The notes beneath the pieces were generated by a model. The model made no database searches and was not told where the DNA came from. It saw only the letters and a list, made by a program, of their open reading frames with translations. Positions 40,490-48,948 of a stretch of 54,731 nt of DNA are shown here, piece after piece. Positions within the stretch are counted from its first letter, which is position 1. The number at the start of each line of letters is the position of its first letter. Source of the stretch: DASUZB01 sp036377075 (GTDB lineage: Bacteria > Actinomycetota > CALGFH01); the NCBI GenBank assembly GCA_036377075.1, contig DASUZB010000126.1, forward strand, positions 1-54,731, read 5' to 3'. The translations under genes and the position numbers were made by a program.

Positions 40490-41284
40490 ATGGAGTCCGT
40501 GCAGCCGTCCGTTGGCTGGGGCGTCACCCACCTCTACTACCGCGTCGACCCCGGCCGCAGCCCCGACCCTGGGCTGGCGGGCAAACAGCTCGTCGCCGCC
40601 CTGGACGCCTTCGCCGGCGCGCCCGACCACCAGGTCCTGTGCTGCACCGTGCTCGGCCTCAAGGCCGACCTCGGGGTGATGGCGCTCGGCCCGGACCTGC
40701 GCCGCCACGACGCGCTCGCCCGCGCGCTCGGCGCCGGCATGGCCGGCGCCGCCCTCGAGCCCGCCTACTCGTACGTCTCGCTCACCGAGACCTCGGAGTA
40801 CATGGAGACCGTCGAGGCCGCCCGCGCCCGGGTCACCGCCGAGCACGGCGACGCCGACCCCGAGGAGCTGGCGCGCAAGCTGCGCGTCGCCGAGGAGCGC
40901 CTGGCCAAGTACCGCCAGGACAAGCTGCACCCGCGCCTGCCCGCCAAGGCGGTGCTCGCCTTCTACCCGATGAGCAAGGCCAGGGAGCCGGGCGCCAACT
41001 GGTACCGGCTGCCCTACGAGGCTCGCCGAAGCCTGATGGGCGGCCACGCCAAGGTCGGCCGCCGTTACCACGGCCGGGTGCTGCAACTGGTCACCGGCTC
41101 GACCGGCCTGGACGAGCACGAGTGGGGGGTCACCCTGCTGGCCGACGACCTCGCGGCCATCAAGGAGATCGTCTACGAGATGCGCTTCGACGAGGTGACC
41201 GCGAGCTACGGCCGCTTCGGCCCGTTCCTGGTCGGCCTCACCTGCCCACCGGCCGAGCTACCGCAGCGCCTCGGCCTCACTTGA
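40490..41284 (+). CDS. chdC: Coproheme decarboxylase (HemQ/ChdC)
   Basis: A 264-residue enzyme that oxidatively decarboxylates two propionates of coproheme III to give heme b, the last step of the coproporphyrin-dependent pathway used by Actinobacteria and Firmicutes. The chlorite-dismutase fold shows KLHPRLPAKAVLAFYPMSKA with the catalytic Tyr, LMGGHAKVGRRYHGRV with the axial His, TGSTGLDEHEWGVTLL, IVYEMRFDEVTASYGRFGPF and LVGL. ATG 40490 is nine bases after AGGAGG; GTG 40484 is an alternative. Its end overlaps the end of the convergent GH42 gene by 8 bp. No other heme gene is in the window. Confidence 0.94.
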   Translation: MESVQPSVGWGVTHLYYRVDPGRSPDPGLAGKQLVAALDAFAGAPDHQVLCCTVLGLKADLGVMALGPDLRRHDALARALGAGMAGAALEPAYSYVSLTETSEYMETVEAARARVTAEHGDADPEELARKLRVAEERLAKYRQDKLHPRLPAKAVLAFYPMSKAREPGANWYRLPYEARRSLMGGHAKVGRRYHGRVLQLVTGSTGLDEHEWGVTLLADDLAAIKEIVYEMRFDEVTASYGRFGPFLVGLTCPPAELPQRLGLT

Positions 41285-43328
41285 CGCCAGGCCGGGCGGG
41301 GTCCTCGCGGAGGATCCGCACGGCTCCGGCGGGCACCGGCAGCGCGCCCTGGCAATGGGTGCCGCTGAGCTGCTCGGTCCCGGTCGCCGCGAGCTCGACG
41401 TCCTGTCCCTCGTGGTTGACCACGAACAGCCAGGACGCCTGGCCGTCGCTGCGGCGCACGACCTCCACCCCGGCCGGCAGGCCGGGGCGTGGTACCAGGC
41501 CCGCGTCGGCGTACGCGCGGTAGAGGAGGCGGTCGAGCGCCTCGTCGCGCAGCCGGGTCGAGACGTACCACGCCTGGCCGCGGCCGAGGCGGTGGCGCGT
41601 CACGGCGGGACCGCCGACGGCCGGCCCGTCGCGGTAGCGCAGGACCGTCTCCGCCCCCCGTGGCTCCACCTGCTCGGCCCAGACGTCGGCACGGCTGCCG
41701 TCGTCGAGCTGGACCTGCTCGCCCTCGCGCAGCGGCAGGAACTCCTCGACCGCGAGCCCGAGCAGCTCCCGCAGGGCGCCGGGGTGGCCGCCGGGGTGCA
41801 CGGTGTCGTTCGCGTCGACCACGCCGGAGAAGTACGAGACCAGCAGGGTGCCGCCATCCTCGACGTAGGCGCGCAGGCTCGCGGCCGCCGCCCGCGTGGT
41901 CAGGTACAGGCTGGGCACCACCACCAGCGGGTAGGCGCACAGGTCCGCCTCGGGCCGGGCGAAGTCGACGGTGAGGTGGGCGCGCCAGAGCCGCTCGTAG
42001 TAGGCGTCGACCCGCTCCATGTAGTCGAGGTCGCAGGACGGCCGCCCTTCGAGCTCGAGCGCCCACCAGGACTCCCAGTCCCAGACCACGCCGACGTCGG
42101 CCACCACCCGGCTCCCCCGCACGTCCCGCAGCGCGGCCAGGTCGCGGCCGAGCTGCTCGACCTCGCGCCACACCCGGCTGTCGGTGCCGCTGTGCGGCAG
42201 CATCGCCGAGTGGAACTTCTCTGCGCCTGAGGCGGCCGCGCGCCACTGGAAGAACAGCACGCCGTCGGCGCCGCGCGCCACGTGGGTCAGGCTGTTGCGG
42301 CCCATCTCGCCGGGACGCTTGGCGATGTTGCGCGGCTGCCAGTTGACCGCGCTGGTGGAGTGCTCCATCAGCAGCCACGGTCCGCCGCGGGCGAGCGAGC
42401 GGGTGAGGTCGGCCGACATGGCCAGCTCGATGTGGTTGTCGGGCTGCTCGGCCCGCAGGTAGTGGTCGTTGGAGACGACGTCGACCTCGGCCGCCCAGCG
42501 CCAGTAGTCGACGTCCTTGCAGTTGGTCGTCATGAAGTTGGTGGTGACGGGGACGCCCGGCGAGAGCCGGTGGAGGACGTCGCGCTCGCGCCGGAAGCAC
42601 TCCAGGAAGGCGTCGGAGGAGAAGCGCCGGTAGTCGAGCTGCTGCGCGGGGTTCACCGCCATGGGCGAGGCCCGCGGCGGCTCGACCTCCTCCCAGTCGC
42701 CGAAGCGCTGCCCCCACACCGCCGTCCCCCAGGCCTGGTTGAGCGCGCCGAGGGTGCCGTGGCGCGCCCGCAGCCAGCGGCGGAACGCCGCCGCCGAGGT
42801 CGGGCAGTAGCACGCCGGGACGTGGGCACCGTACTCGTTGTTCACGTGCCACAGCACCAGCGCCGGGTGGTCGCCGTAGCGGCGGGCGAGCTGCTCGGTG
42901 ATGCGCGCCGCCGCCTCGGCGTACGCGGGCGAGCTGGGGCAGAACGCCTCGCGCGAGCCGGGCCCCAGGACCGTCCCCTCCCGGGTCACCGGCAGGCTCT
43001 CCGGGTGGCGCCTGGCGAACCAGGGGGGCGGGTTGGCGGTCGGCGTCGCCAGGTCGACCGCGATCCCGGCGTCGTGCAGCAGCTCCAGCACCCGGTCCAG
43101 CCAGGCGAACTCGAAACGCCCCTCGGAGGGCTCGAGCATCGCCCAGGAGAAGATCCCGACGCTGACCAGGTTGACGCCGGCCGCGCGCATCAGGCGGACG
43201 TCGTCCCGCCAGACGTCCTCGGGCCACTGCTCCGGGTTGTAGTCGCCGCCGTAGGCGATGCCGGTCAGCCTCGGCAGCCACGCCGGCGTGCCGGGGCGTG
43301 GGGCGGCGGCCGGCGGTGCGCTGGTCAT
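41277..43328 (-). CDS. ganA: GH42 beta-galactosidase
   Basis: A 683-residue family 42 beta-galactosidase that would release galactose from short galacto-oligosaccharides in the cytosol. The TIM barrel begins GIAYGGDYNPEQWPEDVW, with acid/base Glu165 (HVNNEYGAH) and nucleophile Glu322 (LLMEHSTSAVNW). The trimerisation domain (about 395-600, VSYFSGVVDANDTVH) and a small C-terminal beta domain follow. No signal peptide. It diverges from the solute-binding protein gene of the same pathway across a 159-bp regulatory gap with a 12-bp operator copy near its start. Neighbouring GH53 and transporter support galactan use. The symbol follows the Bacillus gan system by analogy. Confidence 0.93.
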   Translation of the reverse strand: MTSAPPAAAPRPGTPAWLPRLTGIAYGGDYNPEQWPEDVWRDDVRLMRAAGVNLVSVGIFSWAMLEPSEGRFEFAWLDRVLELLHDAGIAVDLATPTANPPPWFARRHPESLPVTREGTVLGPGSREAFCPSSPAYAEAAARITEQLARRYGDHPALVLWHVNNEYGAHVPACYCPTSAAAFRRWLRARHGTLGALNQAWGTAVWGQRFGDWEEVEPPRASPMAVNPAQQLDYRRFSSDAFLECFRRERDVLHRLSPGVPVTTNFMTTNCKDVDYWRWAAEVDVVSNDHYLRAEQPDNHIELAMSADLTRSLARGGPWLLMEHSTSAVNWQPRNIAKRPGEMGRNSLTHVARGADGVLFFQWRAAASGAEKFHSAMLPHSGTDSRVWREVEQLGRDLAALRDVRGSRVVADVGVVWDWESWWALELEGRPSCDLDYMERVDAYYERLWRAHLTVDFARPEADLCAYPLVVVPSLYLTTRAAAASLRAYVEDGGTLLVSYFSGVVDANDTVHPGGHPGALRELLGLAVEEFLPLREGEQVQLDDGSRADVWAEQVEPRGAETVLRYRDGPAVGGPAVTRHRLGRGQAWYVSTRLRDEALDRLLYRAYADAGLVPRPGLPAGVEVVRRSDGQASWLFVVNHEGQDVELAATGTEQLSGTHCQGALPVPAGAVRILREDPARPGVK

Positions 43329-43341
43329 CGGCCCTCCTACC

Positions 43342-43353
43342 GGGAGCGTTCAC
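43342..43353. promoter_or_regulatory. LacI operator copy 1 (GH42 side)
   Basis: GGGAGCGTTCAC, 14 bp from the GH42 start codon. An exact inverted copy is at 43421-43432. The GGGAGCG half matches half of the CebR box known from Streptomyces, and the repressor gene lies in this cluster. Confidence 0.7.
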
Positions 43354-43391
43354 GGAACAAGGCGATGCCACTATCAGGGCACAACTGCTCC

Positions 43392-43420
43392 TTGACAGTC
43401 AACAATGGAGCAATGAAACT
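43392..43420 (+). promoter_or_regulatory. Promoter of the galactan transport operon
   Basis: TTGACA (43392-43397) lies 16 bp before TGAAAC (43414-43419), directly next to operator copy 2. The -35 sits in the 11-bp palindrome TTGACAGTCAA (43392-43402), which gives TTGAC on both strands and may serve both divergent genes. Confidence 0.5.
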
Positions 43421-43432
43421 GTGAACGCTCCC
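43421..43432. promoter_or_regulatory. LacI operator copy 2 (transport side)
   Basis: GTGAACGCTCCC, the exact reverse complement of copy 1, one or two bases after the -10 of the transport promoter. Repressor binding here would block RNA polymerase. The centres of the two sites are 79 bp apart. Confidence 0.7.
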
Positions 43433-43487
43433 AGCCTCCGAATCGTGACATCCCGCGCGCTGCCTGCATGGCGGAACGGAGGGCCTC

Positions 43488-44801
43488 ATGCGGTTCACCC
43501 CCGGCACGAGGATCGCGGCGCTCGTCCTTGGCACGGCACTGCTGGCCGCCTGCTCCTCGGGCGGCGGCAAGGGCGCCAGCACCGCGACGACCAGCCAGGG
43601 CAAGGTCAACCTCACCTTCTGGACCTGGGTCCCCCAGATCGACAAGGTCGTCGCCAAGTGGAACAAGGCCCATCCCGAGGTCCACGTGACCGTGAGCACC
43701 CAGGCGCAGGGCGACGCGCTGGTCACCAAGCTGCTCACCGCCGCCAAGGGGGGCAACCCGCCCGACCTGGCGCAGGTGGAGTACCAGGCCCTGCCGACGC
43801 TGGTCTCCAACGACGTGCTCGCCGACATCTCCGGGCAGGCCGGCGCGATCAAGGACAAGTTCAGCGAGGGCCTGTGGCAGCAGGTCACCCTCGGGACCGA
43901 CGCCGTCTACGCGATCCCGCAGGACTCCGGGCCGATGATGCTGTTCTACCGCGCCGACCTGTTCAAGAAGCTCGGGCTCGAGGTGCCCAAGACCTGGGAC
44001 GACTTCGCCAAGCTCGCCCGCACGGTCCACGGCAAGGACCCCAAGCGGTACCTCACCACCTTCTCGACCAACGACCCCGGCTGGTTCGCCGGGCTCAGCC
44101 AGCAGGCGGGCGGGTCGTGGTGGGGCGTCAGCGGCGACACCTGGAAGGTGTCGCTCAACGACGCGGCCACCAAGAAGGTCGCCGACTACTGGGGCGGCCT
44201 GGTCGCCGGGGGTGCGATCGACAAGCAGCCGATGTTCACCCCGCAGTGGAACAAGGCGATGAACGACGGCACCCTGCTCGCCTGGCCCTCCGGGGTGTGG
44301 GCGCCAGGGCCGCTGGCGAGCGGCGCGGCGAAGACCAAGGGCAAGTGGACGATGGCGCCGCTGCCGCAGTGGAGCGCCGGCGAGCAGCGCACCGGCAACT
44401 GGGGCGGCTCCTCCACCGGGATCACCGCCAAGTCGGCCCACAAGGACGCCGCGGTGCAGTTCGCCACCTGGCTCAACACCGACCCCGACGCGGTCGCGGA
44501 CCTGGTCAAGCTCGGCGGCCTCTACCCGGCCGACCGGGACGCCCAGTCAGGCCCGGCGCTGCAGAACCCGCCGGACTTCTTCCCCCAGCAGAGCGACTTC
44601 TACGTGCTGGCCAAGCAGATCGCCGACACCGCCGCCGGCTTCACCTGGGGACCCAACGTCAACGTCGCCTACAGCGCCTACAAGGACGGCTTCGGCAAGG
44701 CGGTGACGCACAAGACCTCGTTCAGCGGGGCGCTGGACCAGATGCAGGACGCCACCGTGGCGGACATGCGCAAGAGCGGCTTCAAGCTGGCGGCCGACTG
44801 A
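43488..44801 (+). CDS. Extracellular sugar-binding lipoprotein of a galactan-oligosaccharide ABC transporter
   Basis: A 437-residue family 1 solute-binding protein. Signal peptide with the lipobox LAAC, Cys22 lipidated, then a short Ser/Gly/Thr linker. The binding lobes start VNLTFWTWVPQIDKVVAKWN, and AIPQDSGPMMLFYRADLFKK and TGNWGGSSTGITAKSAHKDA are typical of CUT1 sugar receptors. Given the GH42 and GH53 neighbours the ligand is probably beta-1,4-galacto-oligosaccharide. It is the first gene of the plus-strand operon, behind operator copy 2. The next gene starts 26 bp downstream. Confidence 0.92.
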   Translation: MRFTPGTRIAALVLGTALLAACSSGGGKGASTATTSQGKVNLTFWTWVPQIDKVVAKWNKAHPEVHVTVSTQAQGDALVTKLLTAAKGGNPPDLAQVEYQALPTLVSNDVLADISGQAGAIKDKFSEGLWQQVTLGTDAVYAIPQDSGPMMLFYRADLFKKLGLEVPKTWDDFAKLARTVHGKDPKRYLTTFSTNDPGWFAGLSQQAGGSWWGVSGDTWKVSLNDAATKKVADYWGGLVAGGAIDKQPMFTPQWNKAMNDGTLLAWPSGVWAPGPLASGAAKTKGKWTMAPLPQWSAGEQRTGNWGGSSTGITAKSAHKDAAVQFATWLNTDPDAVADLVKLGGLYPADRDAQSGPALQNPPDFFPQQSDFYVLAKQIADTAAGFTWGPNVNVAYSAYKDGFGKAVTHKTSFSGALDQMQDATVADMRKSGFKLAAD

Positions 44802-44827
44802 CCGGCCCGCACGACGAGGGCGCGCCG

Positions 44828-45760
44828 ATGGCAGTTGCGACCGCCGGCAAGGTTCGCGGGCGTACGGCACCGCGCCTGGTGCCGTACGCCTTCCTGCTCC
44901 CCGCCGTGGTGCTGTTCACGCTGTTCCTGGTGGCTCCCGTCGCCTACACCGTCTACTTGAGCTTGAGGCGCGTGCGGGTCCGCGGGCTCGGGCTCGGCGC
45001 GGGTGCGCGCCGCGAGGTGTTCGTCGGGCTGGCGAACTACCGCGCGGCGCTGACCGACCCCGAGCTGTGGCACGGGGCCCTGCGGGTGCTCGGCTACGGG
45101 GCGCTGCTCCTGCCGACGATGCTCGGCCTGGCGCTGCTGTTCGCGCTGCTGCTCGACCTGCCCCGCGTGGGGCTGGGGCGCTTCTCGCGGATCTCGATCT
45201 TCCTGCCCTACGCCGTCCCCGTGGTGATCGGCAGCCTGCTGTGGGGGTTCCTCTACCTGCCGGCGGTGAGCCCGCTGCACTACCTGCTCAGGAAGCTGTC
45301 GCTCCCCCAGCCCGACCTGTTCGGGCCGGTCTCGATCTTCTTCTCGCTGGCCAACATCGGCGTCTGGGGCGGCGTCGGCTTCAACATGATGGTCATCTAC
45401 ACCGCGCTGCGGGCGATCCCCACCGACCTGTACGACGCCGCCCGCATCGACGGCGCCAGCGAGCTGCAGATCGCGCTGCGGGTCAAGATCCCACTGGTCA
45501 CCCCCGCGCTGATCCTCACCACCGTGTTCTCGCTGATCGCCACGCTGCAGGTGTTCAGCGAGCCGACCACGCTGGCGCCACTGACCAACACGCTCTCGTT
45601 CACCTGGACGCCGCTGATGAAGGCGTACCGCGACGCCTTCATCCGCGGCGACCTCTACGCCGCCGCCGCGACCTCGATGGTGATCGCGCTGCTCAGCCTC
45701 GTCGTCTCGTTCGGCTTCCTGCGCTTCGTGCAGTCGCGCGCGTTCGGGCAGGAGCGATGA
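44828..45760 (+). CDS. ABC transporter permease, CUT1 type (GanP-like)
   Basis: A 310-residue inner-membrane permease with about six helices. The first, YAFLLPAVVLFTLFLVAPVA, is a MalF-type start. The EAA loop that docks the ATPase is YDAARIDGASELQIALRVKI with the invariant Gly. It would pair with the next permease to import galacto-oligosaccharides delivered by the lipoprotein. Its stop overlaps the next start (ATGA). No ATPase gene follows, so the transporter must use a shared one elsewhere, such as an MsiK-type protein. Confidence 0.92.
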   Translation: MAVATAGKVRGRTAPRLVPYAFLLPAVVLFTLFLVAPVAYTVYLSLRRVRVRGLGLGAGARREVFVGLANYRAALTDPELWHGALRVLGYGALLLPTMLGLALLFALLLDLPRVGLGRFSRISIFLPYAVPVVIGSLLWGFLYLPAVSPLHYLLRKLSLPQPDLFGPVSIFFSLANIGVWGGVGFNMMVIYTALRAIPTDLYDAARIDGASELQIALRVKIPLVTPALILTTVFSLIATLQVFSEPTTLAPLTNTLSFTWTPLMKAYRDAFIRGDLYAAAATSMVIALLSLVVSFGFLRFVQSRAFGQER

Positions 45761-46668
45761 CCGTCACGCTCGACCCCCGCCCCGCCGGCCAGCGCCAGGC
45801 CAGCGCCCGCCGCGGCGCGGCGGCGCCGCGCGGGGGCCGTCGGGGCGGGGCGACGCTGCCGGCGCTGCTGCTCCTGCTCGGCGCCGTCTACTGCCTGCTG
45901 CCGGTGGCGTGGGTGCTGATCGCCTCGACCAAGAGCGGCGCGGAGCTGTTCACCACCTTCACCCTCGTGCCCGGCGGCTCGCTGCCGCGCAACGTCGCCG
46001 ACCTGTCCGCCTACCGGGACGGGCTGTACTGGCGCTGGATGGCCAACACCGCGCTGTACGCCGGCGTCGGCGCGCTGCTGTCGGCCGGGCTCTCCGGGCT
46101 GACCGGCTTCACGCTGGCCAAGTACCGCTTCCGCGGCCGCACGGCGGTGTTCAACGTCCTGCTCGCCGGGGTGCTGGTCCCCGGCATCACCCTGGCGATC
46201 CCGCAGTACCTGCTGCTCGCCGAGGTGGGCATCACCGACACCTACTGGTCGGTGCTGCTGTGCAGCATCGTCAGCCCCTACGGCATCTACCTGGCGCGCA
46301 TCTACGCCGGCGCCGCCGTGCCCGACGAGCTGATCGAGGCCGCCCGCACCGACGGCGCCCGCGAGCTGCGCATCTTCCGCTCGGTCGCGCTGCCGGTGAT
46401 GCTGCCCGGGCTGGTCACGATCTTCCTGTTCCAGTTCGTGGCGATCTGGAACAACTTCCTGCTGCCGTACATCATGCTCTCCGACGACCGCAAGTTCCCC
46501 ATGACCGTCGGGCTGTACACGCTGCTCAACCGGGGAGCTTCGATCCCCGCCCTCTACACCCTCGTGACCGCGGGGGCGCTGCTGTCGATCCTGCCGCTGG
46601 TCGCGCTGTTCCTGACGCTCCAGAAGTACTGGAAGGTCAACCTGCTCACCGGCGCGGTCAAGGCCTGA
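45757..46668 (+). CDS. ABC transporter permease, CUT1 type (GanQ-like)
   Basis: A 303-residue partner permease with six helices. An Arg/Gly-rich cytosolic head (residues about 1-33) precedes LPALLLLLGAVYCLLPVAW. FTLAKYRFRGRTAVFNVLLA and the EAA loop IEAARTDGARELRIFRSVAL are family marks of MalG-type proteins, and it ends with the usual LQKYWKVNLLTGAVKA. The start overlaps the previous stop by 4 bp, so the two are made in step. The LacI gene starts 15 bp after its stop. Confidence 0.92.
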   Translation: MTVTLDPRPAGQRQASARRGAAAPRGGRRGGATLPALLLLLGAVYCLLPVAWVLIASTKSGAELFTTFTLVPGGSLPRNVADLSAYRDGLYWRWMANTALYAGVGALLSAGLSGLTGFTLAKYRFRGRTAVFNVLLAGVLVPGITLAIPQYLLLAEVGITDTYWSVLLCSIVSPYGIYLARIYAGAAVPDELIEAARTDGARELRIFRSVALPVMLPGLVTIFLFQFVAIWNNFLLPYIMLSDDRKFPMTVGLYTLLNRGASIPALYTLVTAGALLSILPLVALFLTLQKYWKVNLLTGAVKA

Positions 46669-46683
46669 CCCCAAGCCAAGGAC

Positions 46684-47763
46684 ATGAACCCGGAAACCAC
46701 CAGCCAGACGCCCCGACCGGGGCAGGAACCCGGTGCCGGCCGGCCGGCCGGCGCCCAGCGCGCCGCGCGGCAACGGCCCACCATCAACGACGTCGCGGCG
46801 GTCGCCGGCGTCTCCCGCGGCACCGTGTCGCGGGCGCTCAACGGCGGCCGCGACGTCAGCCCGGCGGCACTGGCGGCGGTCAACAAGGCGATCCGCAAGA
46901 CCGGCTACGTGGTCAACCGCCACGCCCGCAGCCTGGTCACCAGGCGCTCGCAGTCGGTGGCGTTCATCCTCTCCGACACGCAGGAGAAGTTCTTCGAGGA
47001 CCCCAACGTCCCGACCCTGCTGCGCGGCTGCACCCAGGGCCTCGCCCAGCACGACATCCAGCTGCTGCTGATGATCGCCGGCAGCCAGGCGGAGCGCAGG
47101 CGGGTGAACCGCTACCTGACCGCCGGGCACGTCGACGGCGCGCTGCTGGTGTCGGCGCACGCCGGCGACCCGGTCTTCGACGAGCTGCGCCGCTCCGGCA
47201 TCCCCGCGGTCGCCTGCGGCAAGCCGCTCGGGCACGAGCGCGACCTCGCCTACGTGGCCGCCGACGACCGCGACGGCGCCCGCCAGATGGTGGGCCACCT
47301 CGCGTCCCGCGGCCGCCGCCGGATCGCGACCATCACCGGACCGCTCGACATGCCCGGCGGGGTCGACCGGCTCGCCGGCTACCGCGACGTGCTCGGCCCG
47401 GACGCCGACCCGTCGCTGGTCGCCGTCGGCGACTACACCCAGGCGGGCGGCGAGGCGGCGATGGACGAGCTGCTGGCACGGGCACCCGACCTCGACGCCG
47501 TCTTCGTCGCCTCCGACCTGATGGCCGCTGGCGCGCTCGCCGCCCTGCGCCGCGCCGGCCGCCGCGTGCCCGAGGACGTCGCGGTCGGCGGCTTCGACGA
47601 CTCGAGCATCGCCATGACCGTGCAGCCGCCGCTGACCACCATCCGCAACCCCCTCGCCCGCATGAGCGCCGAGATGGTCCGCCTGCTCCTCGAGCTCATG
47701 GCCGGAGGCTCCCCCGCCGCCGTGATCATGCCCACCGAGCTCGTCCCCCGCGACTCGACCTAG
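46684..47763 (+). CDS. LacI family repressor of the galactan cluster
   Basis: A 359-residue repressor. After an N-terminal Pro/Gly/Arg-rich extension of about 30 residues, the LacI helix-turn-helix reads INDVAAVAGVSRGTVSRALN. The SRGTVSR recognition helix is the one used by CebR-type repressors that bind GGGAGCG sequences, which matches the two 12-bp sites at 43342 and 43421. The hinge is RHARSLVTRR. The periplasmic-binding-like core ends in VGGFDDSSIAMTVQPPLTTI. The inducer is probably galactobiose or galactose. It is transcribed with the operon it controls, allowing autoregulation. Confidence 0.92.
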   Translation: MNPETTSQTPRPGQEPGAGRPAGAQRAARQRPTINDVAAVAGVSRGTVSRALNGGRDVSPAALAAVNKAIRKTGYVVNRHARSLVTRRSQSVAFILSDTQEKFFEDPNVPTLLRGCTQGLAQHDIQLLLMIAGSQAERRRVNRYLTAGHVDGALLVSAHAGDPVFDELRRSGIPAVACGKPLGHERDLAYVAADDRDGARQMVGHLASRGRRRIATITGPLDMPGGVDRLAGYRDVLGPDADPSLVAVGDYTQAGGEAAMDELLARAPDLDAVFVASDLMAAGALAALRRAGRRVPEDVAVGGFDDSSIAMTVQPPLTTIRNPLARMSAEMVRLLLELMAGGSPAAVIMPTELVPRDST

Positions 47764-47778
47764 CGCAAGGGAGGAACC

Positions 47779-48948
47779 GTGCGCGCACTCCAGACCTCAC
47801 GACCGCCGAGGTGGCGGTCGCTGCTCGCCGCGACCGTGCTGACGCTCCTGGCCATGCAGGTGGCGGCCGTGCCACCCGCCCAGGCCGGCGGCGGCAACCT
47901 CCGGGTCCGCGGCGCGGACATCTCCTTCACCCTGCAGGAGGAGGCGGCCGGCAACAGCTTCACCGACAACGGCGCCGTCCAGCCGGTCGAGCGCATCCTC
48001 GCCAGGCACGGCGCCAACTTCGTGCGCCTGCGCATCTGGACCGACCCGCCGCCCGGGTACAGCGACGAGGCGGCCGCGCTGACGCTCGCCCGCCGCGCCA
48101 AGCGGGCCGGCCTGGGGGTGCTGCTCGACCTGCACTACTCCGACTTCTGGGCCGACCCGGGCCACCAGAACACGCCGGCAGCCTGGCAGGGACAGGACCT
48201 GCCGACGCTCGCCGCGACCGTGCGGGACTACACCCGCAGGGTGGTCGCGGACTTCGCCCGCCAGGGCACGCCGCTCGACATGATCCAGGTCGGCAACGAG
48301 GTCACCGCCGGGTTCCTCTGGCCGACCGGCCAGATCTACCAGGCCGACGGGGAGCACTGGCCGGAGTTCGCGACCCTGCTGAAGGCGGGCATCGCCGGCG
48401 CCCGCGCCGGCAACCCGAAGCGGCACCGGCTCGAGGTCATGGTCCACATCGACCGTGGCGGGGACAACGGCGGCTCGCGCTACTTCCTCGACCACGTCCT
48501 GGCGCAGGGCGTGCAGTTCGACGTCCTCGGCCAGTCGTACTACCCGATGTGGCACGGCTCCCTCGCCGACCTGCGGTCGAACCTGAACGACCTGGCGGCC
48601 CGCTACGGCAAGGACATCGTCGTCGCCGAGGCGGCATACCCGTGGACGCTCGACAACGGCGACCAGCTCGGCAACTTCGTCTTCAGCGCCGACCAGCTGC
48701 CCGACGGCGCGGCCTACCCGGCGACCATCCAGGGCCAGGCGGCCTACTTCGAGGCGCTGCGCTCGGTCCTCGCCCAGGTGCCGGGCGGGCACGGCGCCGG
48801 CTTCCTCGACTGGGAGCCGGAGTGGATCCCCGGCGTCGGCTGGGAGCCAGGTGCCGGCAACCCGAACGACAACCTCACCATGTTCGACTTCCAGGGCGCC
48901 GCGCTCCCGTCGCTGCGGTCGTTCCGACCGCCCGGCGGGGGCCGCTAG
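47779..48948 (+). CDS. ganB: Secreted GH53 endo-beta-1,4-galactanase
   Basis: A 389-residue arabinogalactan endo-beta-1,4-galactanase. A signal peptide of about 36 residues (hydrophobic core LLAATVLTLLAMQVAAV, ending AQA) shows it is exported. The family 53 barrel has RVRGADISFTLQEEAAG, FVRLRIWTDPP, LGVLLDLHYSDFWADPGHQ, DMIQVGNEVTAGFLWP with acid/base Glu174, and IVVAEAAYPWTL with nucleophile Glu284. A C-terminal carbohydrate-binding or anchoring domain is missing, so it is freely secreted. GTG 47779 follows AAGGGAGG. It is last in the operon and shares a CTAG stop with the convergent Lrp gene. Confidence 0.93.
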   Translation: MRALQTSRPPRWRSLLAATVLTLLAMQVAAVPPAQAGGGNLRVRGADISFTLQEEAAGNSFTDNGAVQPVERILARHGANFVRLRIWTDPPPGYSDEAAALTLARRAKRAGLGVLLDLHYSDFWADPGHQNTPAAWQGQDLPTLAATVRDYTRRVVADFARQGTPLDMIQVGNEVTAGFLWPTGQIYQADGEHWPEFATLLKAGIAGARAGNPKRHRLEVMVHIDRGGDNGGSRYFLDHVLAQGVQFDVLGQSYYPMWHGSLADLRSNLNDLAARYGKDIVVAEAAYPWTLDNGDQLGNFVFSADQLPDGAAYPATIQGQAAYFEALRSVLAQVPGGHGAGFLDWEPEWIPGVGWEPGAGNPNDNLTMFDFQGAALPSLRSFRPPGGGR

